DNA of 64,000 bases, taken from the NCBI GenBank assembly GCA_022606425.2, contig JAHDVF020001023.1, positions 124,001 through 188,000 of the forward strand, read 5' to 3'. The notes beneath the pieces are model-generated. The model was given only the letters and a program-made list of their open reading frames with translations. It was not told the origin of the DNA and searched no databases. This DNA is from Lepidostoma basale (Eukaryota > Arthropoda > Insecta > Trichoptera > Lepidostomatidae). The translations under genes and the position numbers were made by a program. Each line of letters begins with the position of its first letter. Within the stretch, counting starts at the first letter, position 1. Shown here piece after piece: positions 53,621 through 63,420 of the stretch.

Positions 53621-53938
53621 TAAATACCTCGTGATTTATAAGTTAGCTTCGGTATTGATTTTGAATGCCTGTTATATCCCCCAAAGTAAGAAAAAAAGTT
53701 TAATTACGACTAACAGTTTTCAACAAGTAACATCCTCCCTCGATAAATAAATAAAATCGTTTATTTTTCTCATAAATGGTTCAGCTTTGCTTGACGACTT
53801 AATCTTACTTAATTTTGGGTACGACATAATCAATTGGTACCTCCCCTATAACCTACCAGCCGGCATATGTCGATTAATCAATAACGCTGTATAAATTCGA
53901 CTCGTAGAATATATGAATTCTTTATTTCATTAGATATA
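53621..53938. other. Unassigned sequence
   Basis: No feature recognised. Confidence 0.3.
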
Positions 53939-53941
53939 GTA

Positions 53942-54096
53942 AGTGGCGATGAAGTTCGCAACCCATCACACCGCGTCTCCCGCGGGGCGAAAAGAGATGG
54001 ATGGAGTGCCGCATCAGTAAAAGTGTGACAGTCCATTCTTTCTGCCTACCCTTTCGGGGAGACGGCGTGATGGTTAGTTAGTTAGTTAGTATTGGC
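53942..54096 (+). mobile_element. SINE-A copy
   Basis: GTGGCGATGAAGTTCGCAAC, CCATCACACCGCGTCTCCCG, GATGGAGTGCCGCATCAGTA, then the LINE-A end GTGACAGTCCATTCTTTCTG, CCTACCCTTTCGGGGAGACG, GCGTGATGGTTAGTTAGTTA. Second-longest SINE-A. Confidence 0.8.
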
Positions 54097-54144
54097 AAAT
54101 TGAAATAATAAAAAAAATATATTTAAAAAAAATCACTATCCCTC

Positions 54145-54892
54145 TTAACCCTTAACGTAGCGTGTTCAAAACAAAACGCTTGCTCCCATGTGGTAAGTTC
54201 AGTTTACCGCTAACTTTATCTAAATATCAAGCATATGACTAGATGAATCAAAATTTAATTTATGTCATCTTGTAGGGAATTTCATTAGAATAGATCGATA
54301 TCTATAACATACATGGATTATTTGAAAAACATATCATTATTAATTTTTTTCTGGAACCATGCGATTTCTGATATGTAATGCGTCATAGCATACGGGCGAC
54401 TAAAAATCGGGTCGGGTCGGGTCGAAACTTGTCTGCACGCCGGGCCGGCGGGGCGAAGATAAAGGCACCTAGGCAAAATGTATAGTACGTTCAAGACAAC
54501 GAGTACGTATTAATATTTGTCCCTTTTGGTAAAGTGTTAATATTTTCACAGTTCTGATATTATTAACTTACGTGCTGCGTTTTCATCCAGTCGGTATTAT
54601 TACGTACCTATTGAAAAGGTCAAAGATATAATTTATAATACGTTCAAAACAGCGAGTAAGTATTTGTCACTTTTGATAAAGTTGTAAATATTAGCAAAAC
54701 AAATTCTACCTTAACACGAATGAAGGAGATGAAGGAAGTAATTTTTTGCTTTTTTTTTATTACGAAATATTGAAAACACTTCAATGGAGGATTACAATTT
54801 TTTTTATAATATTAGGGTCCATAGGTTTTAAGAAAATCAACTTTAAATTGGCAGTGGAAACTTAATTTACCACATGGCAACGCGACGGTTAA
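54145..54892 (+). mobile_element. TTAA-flanked element, copy 2 (748 bp)
   Basis: TTAA at 54145-54148 and 54889-54892. Collinear with 8417-9188 throughout. It lacks about 30 bp after CACGAATGAAGG and carries a small GGGTC duplication near 54415. No ORF. Confidence 0.85.
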
Positions 54893-55424
54893 GCGATTTG
54901 GATACGCAATTTAAAACCGACCGAAAGTCATCGCTGTCATAATTTAATACACTGGAATCCTGGACCTTTCACTATTAACACCGATTAATGTTGAAATGCG
55001 TATTTTTTTTAATGTGACTTATTAAACATAAAATCAAATAAAAATGATGGTTTTAATTTATATTCATAGCAAAATCAGTTACTTAATTAAAAAATGCTGA
55101 TAATAATAAATGTTAAGCTATATAACAAACTGTATTAAATTATTAATTTGTTGGTCAATGTCGCTTTACGTATCATAACAAGCCTCTTAAATGGGAATTG
55201 TTTTAAATCTCATATAAGCTTATAAGCTAATGGCGCCAGAACCGATATTTTGGTCTCAACGATGATTTTTTTTCTCCAGTTATACCCATGTGCTGTTTCA
55301 TTTCAATCATAATTTTGACCTTATAGGTTGACAGGACGGATGGATTATACAATATTATTTTACATTTACAAAATGAAAAATTTTACAGAAAAATAATTTT
55401 GAACGAGGTATTAAATTAAAAGTA
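54893..55424. other. Unassigned AT-rich sequence
   Basis: No feature recognised. Confidence 0.3.
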
Positions 55425-55615
55425 TGAATGAAAACGTCATTTTTCTACAAATTTTATTACATCTTATGGGAATGATATGTTTTGCCTTGCTATGGCATTA
55501 TTTGACGTGTCATTCTCACAAAATATAATAAATATTCTGGAAAGAATCCATTTTATTCATATTAATTATTTAATAAGAAGTTTTACATCATTGTTTAGGA
55601 AATCACAAATTATGT
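55425..55615. repeat. H1 palindromic repeat
   Basis: GAATGAAAACGTCATTTTTC, ATGGGAATGATATGTTTTGC, TATGGCATTATTTGACGTGT, CATTCTCACAAAATATAATA and the tail TAATAAGAAGTTTTACATCA, TTGTT. Confidence 0.75.
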
Positions 55616-55799
55616 TTTAACTTTTAGCCATTGTCGATAGTTGGTACAAATTGAGATAAGACCTAATTATTATATATCTTGGCAATTTTTTGCTAATTGT
55701 ATAGCCTTTTGAAAAATATTAGTAATGGGTAGTATCTTATATATTTTTGTTAATAGGGTAAGTGGACGCAATTGTGGATTTAGAAATAATCTAATGCCA

Positions 55800-56232
55800 A
55801 GCAATAGTGTAATTAAGGCTTTAGGGGCAGTCAGAGGTATGAAAAAAACAAGTATTTTAAATCATTTTTGTCAATAATTTCATTTATTATATAAAACTAA
55901 CAATATAAAATTATTATATTATGATTTAACTTGATTTGACCCAAATTTGTAAAAATATATATCATAATATATATTTTTATTTTAATGATTTAAGATGAAC
56001 GTGTAAGAAGTTATAATGGTTACCGCAAAGCTCCACTTACGGAACAGGGTCTAACAAATATGACGATAACTTTATACATAATTTATATATTTTTTCAAAT
56101 TTGAATCAAATCAAGTTAAAACATAATGTTATAATTTGATGTTGTTGGTTTTATAAAATAAATTAAATTACGAACAAAAAATATTGAAAATACTTGTTAT
56201 TTCATACCTATAACTGCCCCTAACCCCTTAAG
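55800..56232. repeat. Long AT-rich palindrome
   Basis: Left arm TTAAGGCTTTAGGGGCAGTC, AGAGGTATGAAAAAAACAAG pairs with right arm ACTTGTTATTTCATACCTAT, AACTGCCCCTAACCCCTTAA. Pairing continues inward through ATTATGATTTAACTTGATTT and its counterpart near 56105-56135. Arms about 140 bp, loop about 120 bp. A MITE-like element not seen elsewhere here. Confidence 0.75.
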
Positions 56233-56359
56233 CTAATTGACGCTGCCCAATACATTGTATAAAACAAATTAAGGGTTAAACCCCAGATAACAGGGAAGTA
56301 TTACCTGGAATTAGATGAATTTATGAATACAATGTTCACATACGTAATGAATAATGACT

Positions 56360-56415
56360 AATGTTTGATTATGCTTTAGACTGGCGAAACATGTCATTCA
56401 ATTAAAAAGTAATAG
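56360..56415 (+). repeat. H1 half fragment
   Basis: TTAGACTGGCGAAACATGTC, ATTCAATTAAAAAGTAATAG. Confidence 0.5.
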
Positions 56416-57415
56416 TTTGCTAAGTAACTATTATAAATGCAAAAAATGAATTTGGAATTGAAATTAATGTATAAATGCACTTTCTTACAGCTTTGAAATA
56501 TACGAGTAAGTGAATGTAGATAAGCAATCTGCTTACCTTAATGCACAATATGAAAGCAATCTAATATTGTGAATAACTACAAGCAAATAAGTGGCGGTGT
56601 ATACGAGTAAATAGCCCGTCGGAATCTTTGCAACTCTGTGTACCTTACGTAATCATAAGAAATTATACCCATATACGAAGTTTGCATATCTATTCATCAT
56701 TCTTACGTAGTAGGTCGAGAAGAGAAGTTTAGTGATGTTATTTTTTTTTTGGCATGAAGGATATGCAATTTAACTTTGTGACCAGGATTATAATAACCTA
56801 AAGGAAAATAGTTTATAAAGACAGTATTAAACAATCTCGAAATATAATAAAAAATAATGAAAGCAAACTCCAGTATGAATAACAATTAAAATATCAAGAT
56901 GATTGGTAAAATATGTATTGTATTTTTCTTATAGCCAATAAAATATACCCTTAAATGAATTATAATATAAATAGGCAAAAACCAGAATGTCTTCAAGAAA
57001 GAGTACGAGAATATTTTGAATACAATAGAGCTCCAGAGGAATACTTTGAATCGAATATGACGAATATTTATACTATAATTCGAAATGCACATTCTCGAGA
57101 ATGTATCTGAATTATTCAAAATTAGGTTCTGATTATTGTTGTATGTTTACTATGTGTGTGGAAAGCCACATGAAAATAACACATTAAAAAGGCACACGTG
57201 TCACCCCAAGAAGTTGCAAATAAACTTTTCTGCGAACCAATCAATAGGGTTGAAGCAAAAAATTATTTTATTTTATAAACTTATATAGTTAAATCTAATA
57301 TATTATCATAAAGTAAAACTACAATGTATAAAATTGGGTGACCAAACCTACCTTTTTTATTACGAACATTTTATTTAATCCATAGGTAAGACAATATATT
57401 TACAATCATGGTATC
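56416..57415. other. Unassigned AT-rich sequence
   Basis: No feature recognised. 57180-57250 shares TCTGCGAACCAATCAATAGG with 39680-39700, a weak repeat. Confidence 0.3.
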
Positions 57416-57419
57416 AATC

Positions 57420-57492
57420 ACAGAGAAGCCTTCGCTGCGGTGATCGCCAATGTTGGGAGGACACGCCACCAGATGAAGAAGAATAAAAATAT
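57420..57492 (+). mobile_element. LINE-B terminal fragment
   Basis: GCTGCGGTGATCGCCAATGT, TGGGAGGACACGCC, GATGAAGAAGAATA (VIANVGRTR plus tail). Confidence 0.7.
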
Positions 57493-57744
57493 ATTTACGA
57501 TTATGATTTATCATGGCATAGTTCTAAAGTGGACTATTTAATTCGCTGATTTGTGCAAGTATTGTTACTTGTAATTTGCGTTCTGGTTACTTAAAGCTCA
57601 AACTCAAGTTAAATCTACGCCTACGTGAACATATAGAAATTAAATTAACATTTCTGCACGATAACCACAGATTATGTTGGACACATGATTTATAACTACA
57701 ACATTTCGAAATAGGGATAAATGTAATATAAGGAATTATTTTAA
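57493..57744. other. Unassigned sequence
   Basis: No feature recognised. Confidence 0.3.
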
Positions 57745-57945
57745 AATTTATACTAATGAAAACGTATTTTTTTATGAAGTTTTATTATAATATATGGGAA
57801 TGACATGTTTCGCCTTATCAAATATAAAAGGTCATCGAGAAAGGTGAAACACGTCATTCCTATAAAATATAAAAAAACTTTTAGAAAACAATTTGTATTA
57901 ATTATTTAATGTGGAGTTTGCATCATTATTCAAGAAAAAGAAAAT
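57745..57945. repeat. H1 palindromic repeat
   Basis: TAATGAAAACGTATTTTTTT, ATGGGAATGACATGTTTCGC, then GAGAAAGGTGAAACACGTCA, TTCCTATAAAATATAAAA and the H1 tail. Confidence 0.75.
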
Positions 57946-58437
57946 AAGATTATTTTGATTTAAATGTTTAAAACATGTGGTTAGTTTTGACAATAAAAAC
58001 AGATTACACTCACGAACATAGCAATATAAGGAACCATTTAAATGTGAGACAGAGACATAAAATAGGCTAAATATTAATTATTATTGTGCACAAAAATATA
58101 AAAATAATGTTTTTAAGACACGTTCTTTTTAGACTGTTATTTTAAGTATATAATAAATGGTAAGACATGTAAAGACGTAGAAATAATATTAAAAAAAAAA
58201 TATTCGCTGACATATTTTTAAAAATCGACAAAATATTTAAAATAATCAATGGAAACTACATCAGAGGAGACCGTTTCATACACTCTTAACTAATATTATT
58301 ATATTATTTATGTTGAATTGTAGACAAAAAAACGAGAATCTATATAATTTATTCGCCATGCAAACCTTTTGAACCTGTTTTTATAACTTTCAGAACACGA
58401 CAATTGAAATAAAGAACAATCATTCTGATCAATCGCA
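57946..58437. other. Unassigned AT-rich sequence
   Basis: No feature recognised. Confidence 0.3.
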
Positions 58438-58439
58438 AA

Positions 58440-58628
58440 AAAATCGGCCTTGGTCAGACCCACCGGCGATGTCGAGTCGAATTCCCATCCGCTGGGCGTG
58501 GGATGGTCACCGCAAGACAATTGACAAAACGGTGGAGATCCGGGAAGTATACGTGTTGCTGTATGCTGCACATCCATCGGAACGGCTAACTCACTCGGAA
58601 GATCCTTCCACACACACGGTGGCCAAAA
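58440..58628 (-). other. Coding-like GC-rich fragment, unknown
   Basis: The minus strand is open as MWKDLPSELAVPMDVQHTAT, RILPGSPPFCQLSCGDHPTP, SGWEFDSTSPVGLTKADFF. 'W-DLPSEL' is reminiscent of LINE ORF2 ends of the CR1 group. Not enough to assign. Confidence 0.3.
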
Positions 58629-58639
58629 ATTATTTATTT

Positions 58640-59245
58640 AAACTAAATACGAAAGAAAACATCTCTTTTCTAGAAGTTTTGTTATAATATATTTTATGTG
58701 TATGACATGTTTCGCCAGTCTAAGACATTATTATTTTTTTGATAATGCCTTCTTCTTCAGCTTATCGCCGTCCACTCTTGGACGAAAACCTTCTCCATGT
58801 CGATCTCTCCTGCGCAGTCTGCATCCATAGCACCCCAGCGTATCGTTCCAGGTCATTCCTCCAACTCATTTGTGGTCTTCCTACTCTTCTTCTCGTGTCT
58901 CTCGGTCTCCAATTCAGCAGTATTTTGGTCCATGTTTCGTCTACAGCTCTAGCGATATGTCCTGCCCATTTCCATTTTAAAGTCGTCACCCGGTGGATCA
59001 CGTCTGTGACTCTTGTTTTATCCCTCACCGTTTCGTTCCTGACTATCTCTAAGGGACAGGCCTTGCATGGCTCTCTCCATCGCTCGCTGTATGACTCTTA
59101 GTCTCTCTGCACTGTGCTTTGTCAGAGTGTCAGTTTCAAGACCATATGTACTTACTGATAATGATAATGCCTTTGACAGGGAAAATATGTCATTCACATA
59201 AAATATAATAAAACTTCTGAAAACAGACGTTTTTATTAGCAATTA
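58640..59245. repeat. H1 palindrome split by a LINE-D insertion
   Basis: Left arm 58650-58750 (AAAACATCTCTTTTCTAGAA, TGACATGTTTCGCCAGTCTA). Right arm 59163-59235 (GATAATGCCTTTGACAGGGA, AAATATGTCATTCACATAAA, AACAGACGTTTTTATT). The arms pair once the insert is removed. Confidence 0.85.
58751..59162 (-). mobile_element. LINE-D insertion with 10-bp target duplication
   Basis: Minus-strand text: YGLETDTLTKHSAERLRVIQ, RAMERAMQGLSLRDSQERNG, RDKTRVTDVIHRVTTLKWKW, AGHIARAVDETWTKILLNWR, RRRVGRPQMSWRNDLERYAG, MQTAQERSTW. Its 3' end is the GAAGAAG at 58751-58757. GATAATGCCT stands at 58741-58750 and 59163-59172. The frame changes once near 59025. Well preserved, so fairly young. Confidence 0.9.
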
Positions 59246-59460
59246 TCATAGAAAAAAATATATACATCTCTTCGGATGTGGACATCTTCCACGATAGTAA
59301 GGCTATCCTCAGAAAACATATATTTCTTATTATAATGTATAAAATTGATATTTGCTTCTCTTGTTCTTTCTATTGTTCTTAATTTTTAATTATCTTGTAT
59401 TTTTTGTGTTTATGTCTATTGTTTATATTGTATTTTTAAAATTTTCACAATTGTAACAAC
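59246..59460. other. Unassigned AT-rich spacer
   Basis: No feature recognised. Confidence 0.3.
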
Positions 59461-59526
59461 TTACTAACTAACTAACCATCAGGCTGTCTCCCCAAAAGGG
59501 TAAGCAGAAAGAATGGACTGTCAATT
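59461..59526 (-). mobile_element. LINE-A or SINE-A terminal fragment
   Basis: ACTAACTAACTAACCATCAG, GCTGTCTCCCCAAAAGGGTA, AGCAGAAAGAATGGACTGTC: the shared 3' end only, so the parent cannot be told. Confidence 0.75.
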
Positions 59527-59659
59527 GTATATTTTGTTAATAGTTGTTTTGTTTGTATTCTATAGTCATAAGCGTTTTGGATATATACTGTGATGTTTAT
59601 GAATTAAAAAAATAAATTAAAATAAATTGAAATTGAAATACGAGAAAATTGACACATTG

Positions 59660-59775
59660 CTCAAATAGTCATGTAATTACCATAAAATACAATAAAACTT
59701 CTAAAAAAGGAAATATTTTCAATCATCTTAATTATTTAATACGGAGTTTTACATCATACAGAAAAACGAAATTAC
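59660..59775 (+). repeat. H1 half copy and tail
   Basis: TAATTACCATAAAATACAAT, AAAACTTCT, TTAATTATTTAATACGGAGT, TTTACATCAT. Confidence 0.6.
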
Positions 59776-60540
59776 TAGCTACTACTCGTGTCATGTTGTT
59801 TTCTAGAAGAGGTAGGCATAGCCAAGTAGTTCAATTCCGAGTTACTTAATTCTTCTCCTCGACATTTCCTCATCTCCTCATCGTCCATAGATTATTCCAA
59901 CTCACGTAGCCGATTTTCCAAGTAACTATGAATACGTTTATCAAAAGCAATGAGGTATTACACCAATTTACTAGTGCAAACAAGTACATACAAAGTCGCT
60001 TTCGATTATGTTGACCAAGCGCGCCCTTCTACGAATTGACACTATTTAAGGAACAGTCTGTGTCCAATCATATGCACATTACTCTAACAATGGAAACCGA
60101 CAATTACGGACACAAATACCAATTTTAGCTAATAAAATACATGGCATTTACGGAGATAAATCTCGGCATTAATTACAGCTCTGGTCGGATAACGTTTGAA
60201 GGTTGTTTAATTCAGACACAAGCATATTTTAAGTATACTTAGCATTATTCGACGTACGTTTTTCTTAAATTTCAATTAAAAGCGCATAAAAAGTGACATT
60301 AGAACACAATAGCTACGTTTCTTGCATAAACTAGAAGAAAAACAAAATAGAATTCGAGAAACTTTTTTGTTCCAATCAAAGCTCCAGGAAATATTTCTTG
60401 ATTCTTGGGTTTAAATTGTTCTCGTTATTCCTTCTGAAACTTATTTAACAGGTTGTTGTATATTGATCATCGAGAACGAATCGTCATTTGAAATATAAAT
60501 CTTATTGTAGTAAACTGACTCATTGATTGATATCAAAATA
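59776..60540. other. Unassigned sequence
   Basis: No feature recognised. Confidence 0.3.
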
Positions 60541-60542
60541 AA

Positions 60543-60680
60543 AAAACGTATGCGATGGTTGGATGGTGCCGTGGCAGACTGTCGGGTCCTGGAGCAGCAA
60601 GACTGGGAGGTGGCGGCCATAGACAGGACGGGATGGACACCAAGGGTTGTATTGTCAGAGAAAAAGAGGAAGAAGTAAAC
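60543..60680 (+). mobile_element. LINE tail fragment
   Basis: KRMRWLDGAVADCRVLEQQD, WEVAAIDRTGWTPRVVLSEK, then GAGGAAGAAG. It follows the RW-D-V--D---L----W---A-DR--W layout of RTE-like ends; family not matched to A-G. Confidence 0.65.
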
Positions 60681-60784
60681 TGACTCGGGACTGGAACGAA
60701 TGGAAGTGTCACGGTGAGATATACCCTGCTGGACGATATGTACCGATGAAATGCCTTGAAATACCTTGCATGACAACAGAAATA

Positions 60785-60862
60785 TTTGTAGGAGACGTTT
60801 TCATTCGTATTAATTATTTAATTTGGAGCTTTATATTATTGTTCAAGAAACAATAAATATCA
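60785..60862 (+). repeat. H1 tail fragment
   Basis: GACGTTTTCATTCGTATTAA, TTATTTAATTTGGAGCTTTA, TTGTTCAAGAAACAATAAAT. Confidence 0.6.
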
Positions 60863-60974
60863 TTAATAACCTATTAATCGCATGGAATTCCGTGTACTAT
60901 TATTTGTAGTGATATTTATTTTACCGGTAAATGAAATTCGGAGTTTAATAAATTTTAAAATTAATTAAAATTAA

Positions 60975-61300
60975 ATCTGAGGAGGAAATGAAGACACTGA
61001 GGACGAAAGCTGGCAAGACACTGAGAGATCGCGTGAGGATCACCAGAATAAAAGAGATATGTGAGGTTGAGGTTATTATAAGATGAAGCAGACAGCGAAA
61101 AAGGGACCGGTACGGTCATGTTCAAAGAATGGATACCACCAGACTCCCCTATATTGCATTGCATAATCAACCTCATGGGACTCGTCCTCGTGGAAGACCT
61201 CCTAAAAGATGGAAGTACAGCTGGGAGTCTACCTCACAGGAAGAGGAACACTCTGGAGAAAATACCACATAGGTATACAATAAGGAAGAAGTAGAAGAAA
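60975..61300 (+). pseudogene. LINE-F 3' end
   Basis: EEEMKTLRTKAGKTLRDRVR, ITRIKEICEVEVIIR, SRQRKRDRYGHVQRMDTTRL, PYIALHNQPHGTRPRGRPPK, RWK, then AGGAAGAAGTAGAAGAA. Stops and one frameshift. Upstream part includes the LRDRVR block missing from 47335. Confidence 0.75.
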
Positions 61301-62055
61301 ATTAAATCTCTAATCAAAGTTTTAGTTAAATATAAAAAACAAAACACGTTATTTATTTTAAGTGTTCAAGATTTCTATATTTGTTTATGTGATGTTGTTT
61401 TTATGTATCCTTGAATACACTACAAAGGTTAATTTTCAAATTTTGAAACTTTAAAAACCACGTTTCCCGTCGAATGATATGATAGTATCCCATATATCTT
61501 CCACAAATTGAAAATATGTGATTTTTTAAAGAATGTGAGCGCAGATTCGCGTGACAATAAATAATAAAATGAAAACAATTACACACAACAATAATGATAT
61601 ACGAGGATAAATATATAGACAACTGTTGTTTGGAAGCAGTTTTTACCCACTTCTAAAACAAAACGAATTAAAACCACACAGCATCAAGTTAGATGTGGAA
61701 AGTTTAATATAAAACACCGAACAAGTACAGATACAAACGGCTAGGCCGCGGAGATTTGAAAGAGTCGAACAACTAAGATGAAAAAAAAAACATGTAGCTA
61801 AGGTTAGCAACCAGTTATATTCTATTTTTTATACATATAACTACTATTTTATTCAAATCAATTTATCTACTTTTAAATGCATGATATCTCATACATATCA
61901 AATGTCAATATTTTTTCATTATTATAAAAAAGTATTATCTTTTATTTTCCTCATTAATTCCATAGAAACGCTGACGTTTCAATAGTGTTTTTCCAAGTCT
62001 GCGTTATAAGTAATGAATATATAATATTATATTGTTTTTATGTGTAAGCATATAA
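61301..62055. other. Unassigned AT-rich sequence
   Basis: No feature recognised. Confidence 0.3.
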
Positions 62056-62057
62056 AT

Positions 62058-62300
62058 TAATAACCTATTAATGATAACCATTTTAGCAATTTGGGATAGG
62101 TTTTTGTTTGCGATGACAACTTTAAGTGCACCATTCACTTTGTTGCCTGCCCCAACCCTTCTTTCAATATCCCTCTCCACTCGCCCATATTTTGTAAACA
62201 TACTACCCAAATACACGAACTCATCTACTTGCTCCAAACTTTCACCATTCACGCTAATGTTGCAGACTGTCATGATTTCTTCTTTTTCAAAAATCATTAC
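62058..62300 (-). pseudogene. LINE-A upstream segment, inverted part
   Basis: The minus strand is open: EIMTVCNISVNGESLEQVDE, FVYLGSMFTKYGRVERDIER, RVGAGNKVNGALKVVIANKN, LSQIAKMVIINRLL. This is the region just after the RT in LINE-A (compare 7085-7250). It abuts the plus-strand LINE-A tail at 62300. Confidence 0.85.
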
Positions 62301-62448
62301 CGCGAGGAATCAGATAAATCGACGCGCGTGCATAACACGATGAATGGATATTGAGGAAGCGAGAGAAATATGTCAAATAGGAAAGTGCGGCAATCCATTA
62401 TTTTTGTCTACCCCTTCGAGGAGACTGCGTGATGGTTAGTTAGTTAAT
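62301..62448 (+). mobile_element. LINE-A terminal segment, sense part
   Basis: GAGGAATCAGATAAATCGAC, GCGCGTGCATAACACGATGA, GAGAAATATGTCAAATAGGA, CTACCCCTTCGAGGAGACTG, CGTGATGGTTAGTTAGTTAA. Together with the inverted segment to the left it forms one insertion. Confidence 0.8.
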
Positions 62449-62880
62449 TCGTTTTATTTTTAATGATTTAAAAACAAACGTAAAATAAAACTTGGAAACG
62501 TAAAAGATTCACCGGGAGACATTATGGAGCGGTTATAAGATGAAGTTATCTCAGAGGTTACTCGATATATTATATTTAACGACTTTTTCCTGTATTTTAG
62601 TAATCTGTTAGACTGCCATCTTTCGTACGGACACAGCATTGTGAGAAGAGAAGAGATAAACGTTAGTACATTGATCACGACCCTCAGAAATGCGGAAACG
62701 AAAAAAGAAGAAGATATATTTTGTACATCTTCATTGAAAAAAATATTATTTAACATAATCGATTGCCTAGTTTCCAATTAATAAGAGTATTTGTTCTTTG
62801 GCAAGACATAGTATACAGCTGAAGCGTCGTGAAACTAAACATTAATTAATAATTAAAAAAGCAATGTTTTTTTTAAATAC
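62449..62880. other. Unassigned sequence
   Basis: No feature recognised. Confidence 0.3.
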
Positions 62881-62884
62881 TTCC

Positions 62885-63420
62885 ATTTATATATTTATTT
62901 CTTCAGCGACCGGGTTCGTCAGGTTCGCTTGCATCGACAGACTTGCGATTCTGTTATTAACTGACTCCTTTATATACATACAGATCTAGGGTGGTAAACA
63001 TGATTCTATACAAAAATAATCTTCAAATATTTATGTGAAATTTACTGAATTTAAATATTGGTAATACAGGTATTCAAGAAGATTCATATTCGATCCAATG
63101 GATTTAAAATTTTATTATAGCTTACATATTTATATATAAAAATGGCATTTTTTTTATTATTATTACTGAATTTAAATAAAAATATGTTACATAACAATAA
63201 TAAAGTACCATTTTTCAAACGTTGTATATAAATTTGTAAGTTTAAAAAAAAATTTAAATCCATTGAATTGAATATGAATCTACTTGAATACCTGTAATAC
63301 CAATACTTAAATTCAGTAAATTTTACATAAATATTTGAATATTTTTTTTGTATAGAATCATGTTTACCACCCCTGATCTGTTTGTATATAAAGGACTCCG
63401 TTTGCAATAGTGTCACCAGT
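62885..63420. repeat. H5 palindrome
   Basis: Left arm about 62935-63110 and right arm about 63240-63420 are inverted copies (TGACTCCTTTATATACATAC, GGTGGTAAACATGATTCTAT, ATTTACTGAATTTAAATATT, GGTAATACAGGTATTCAAGA). The left end also keeps TTCAGCGACCGGGTTCGTCA, the degenerate GAAAC-CCGG-TC word. The right arm stops inside GACTGGTGACAC, at the jockey RT. Confidence 0.8.
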
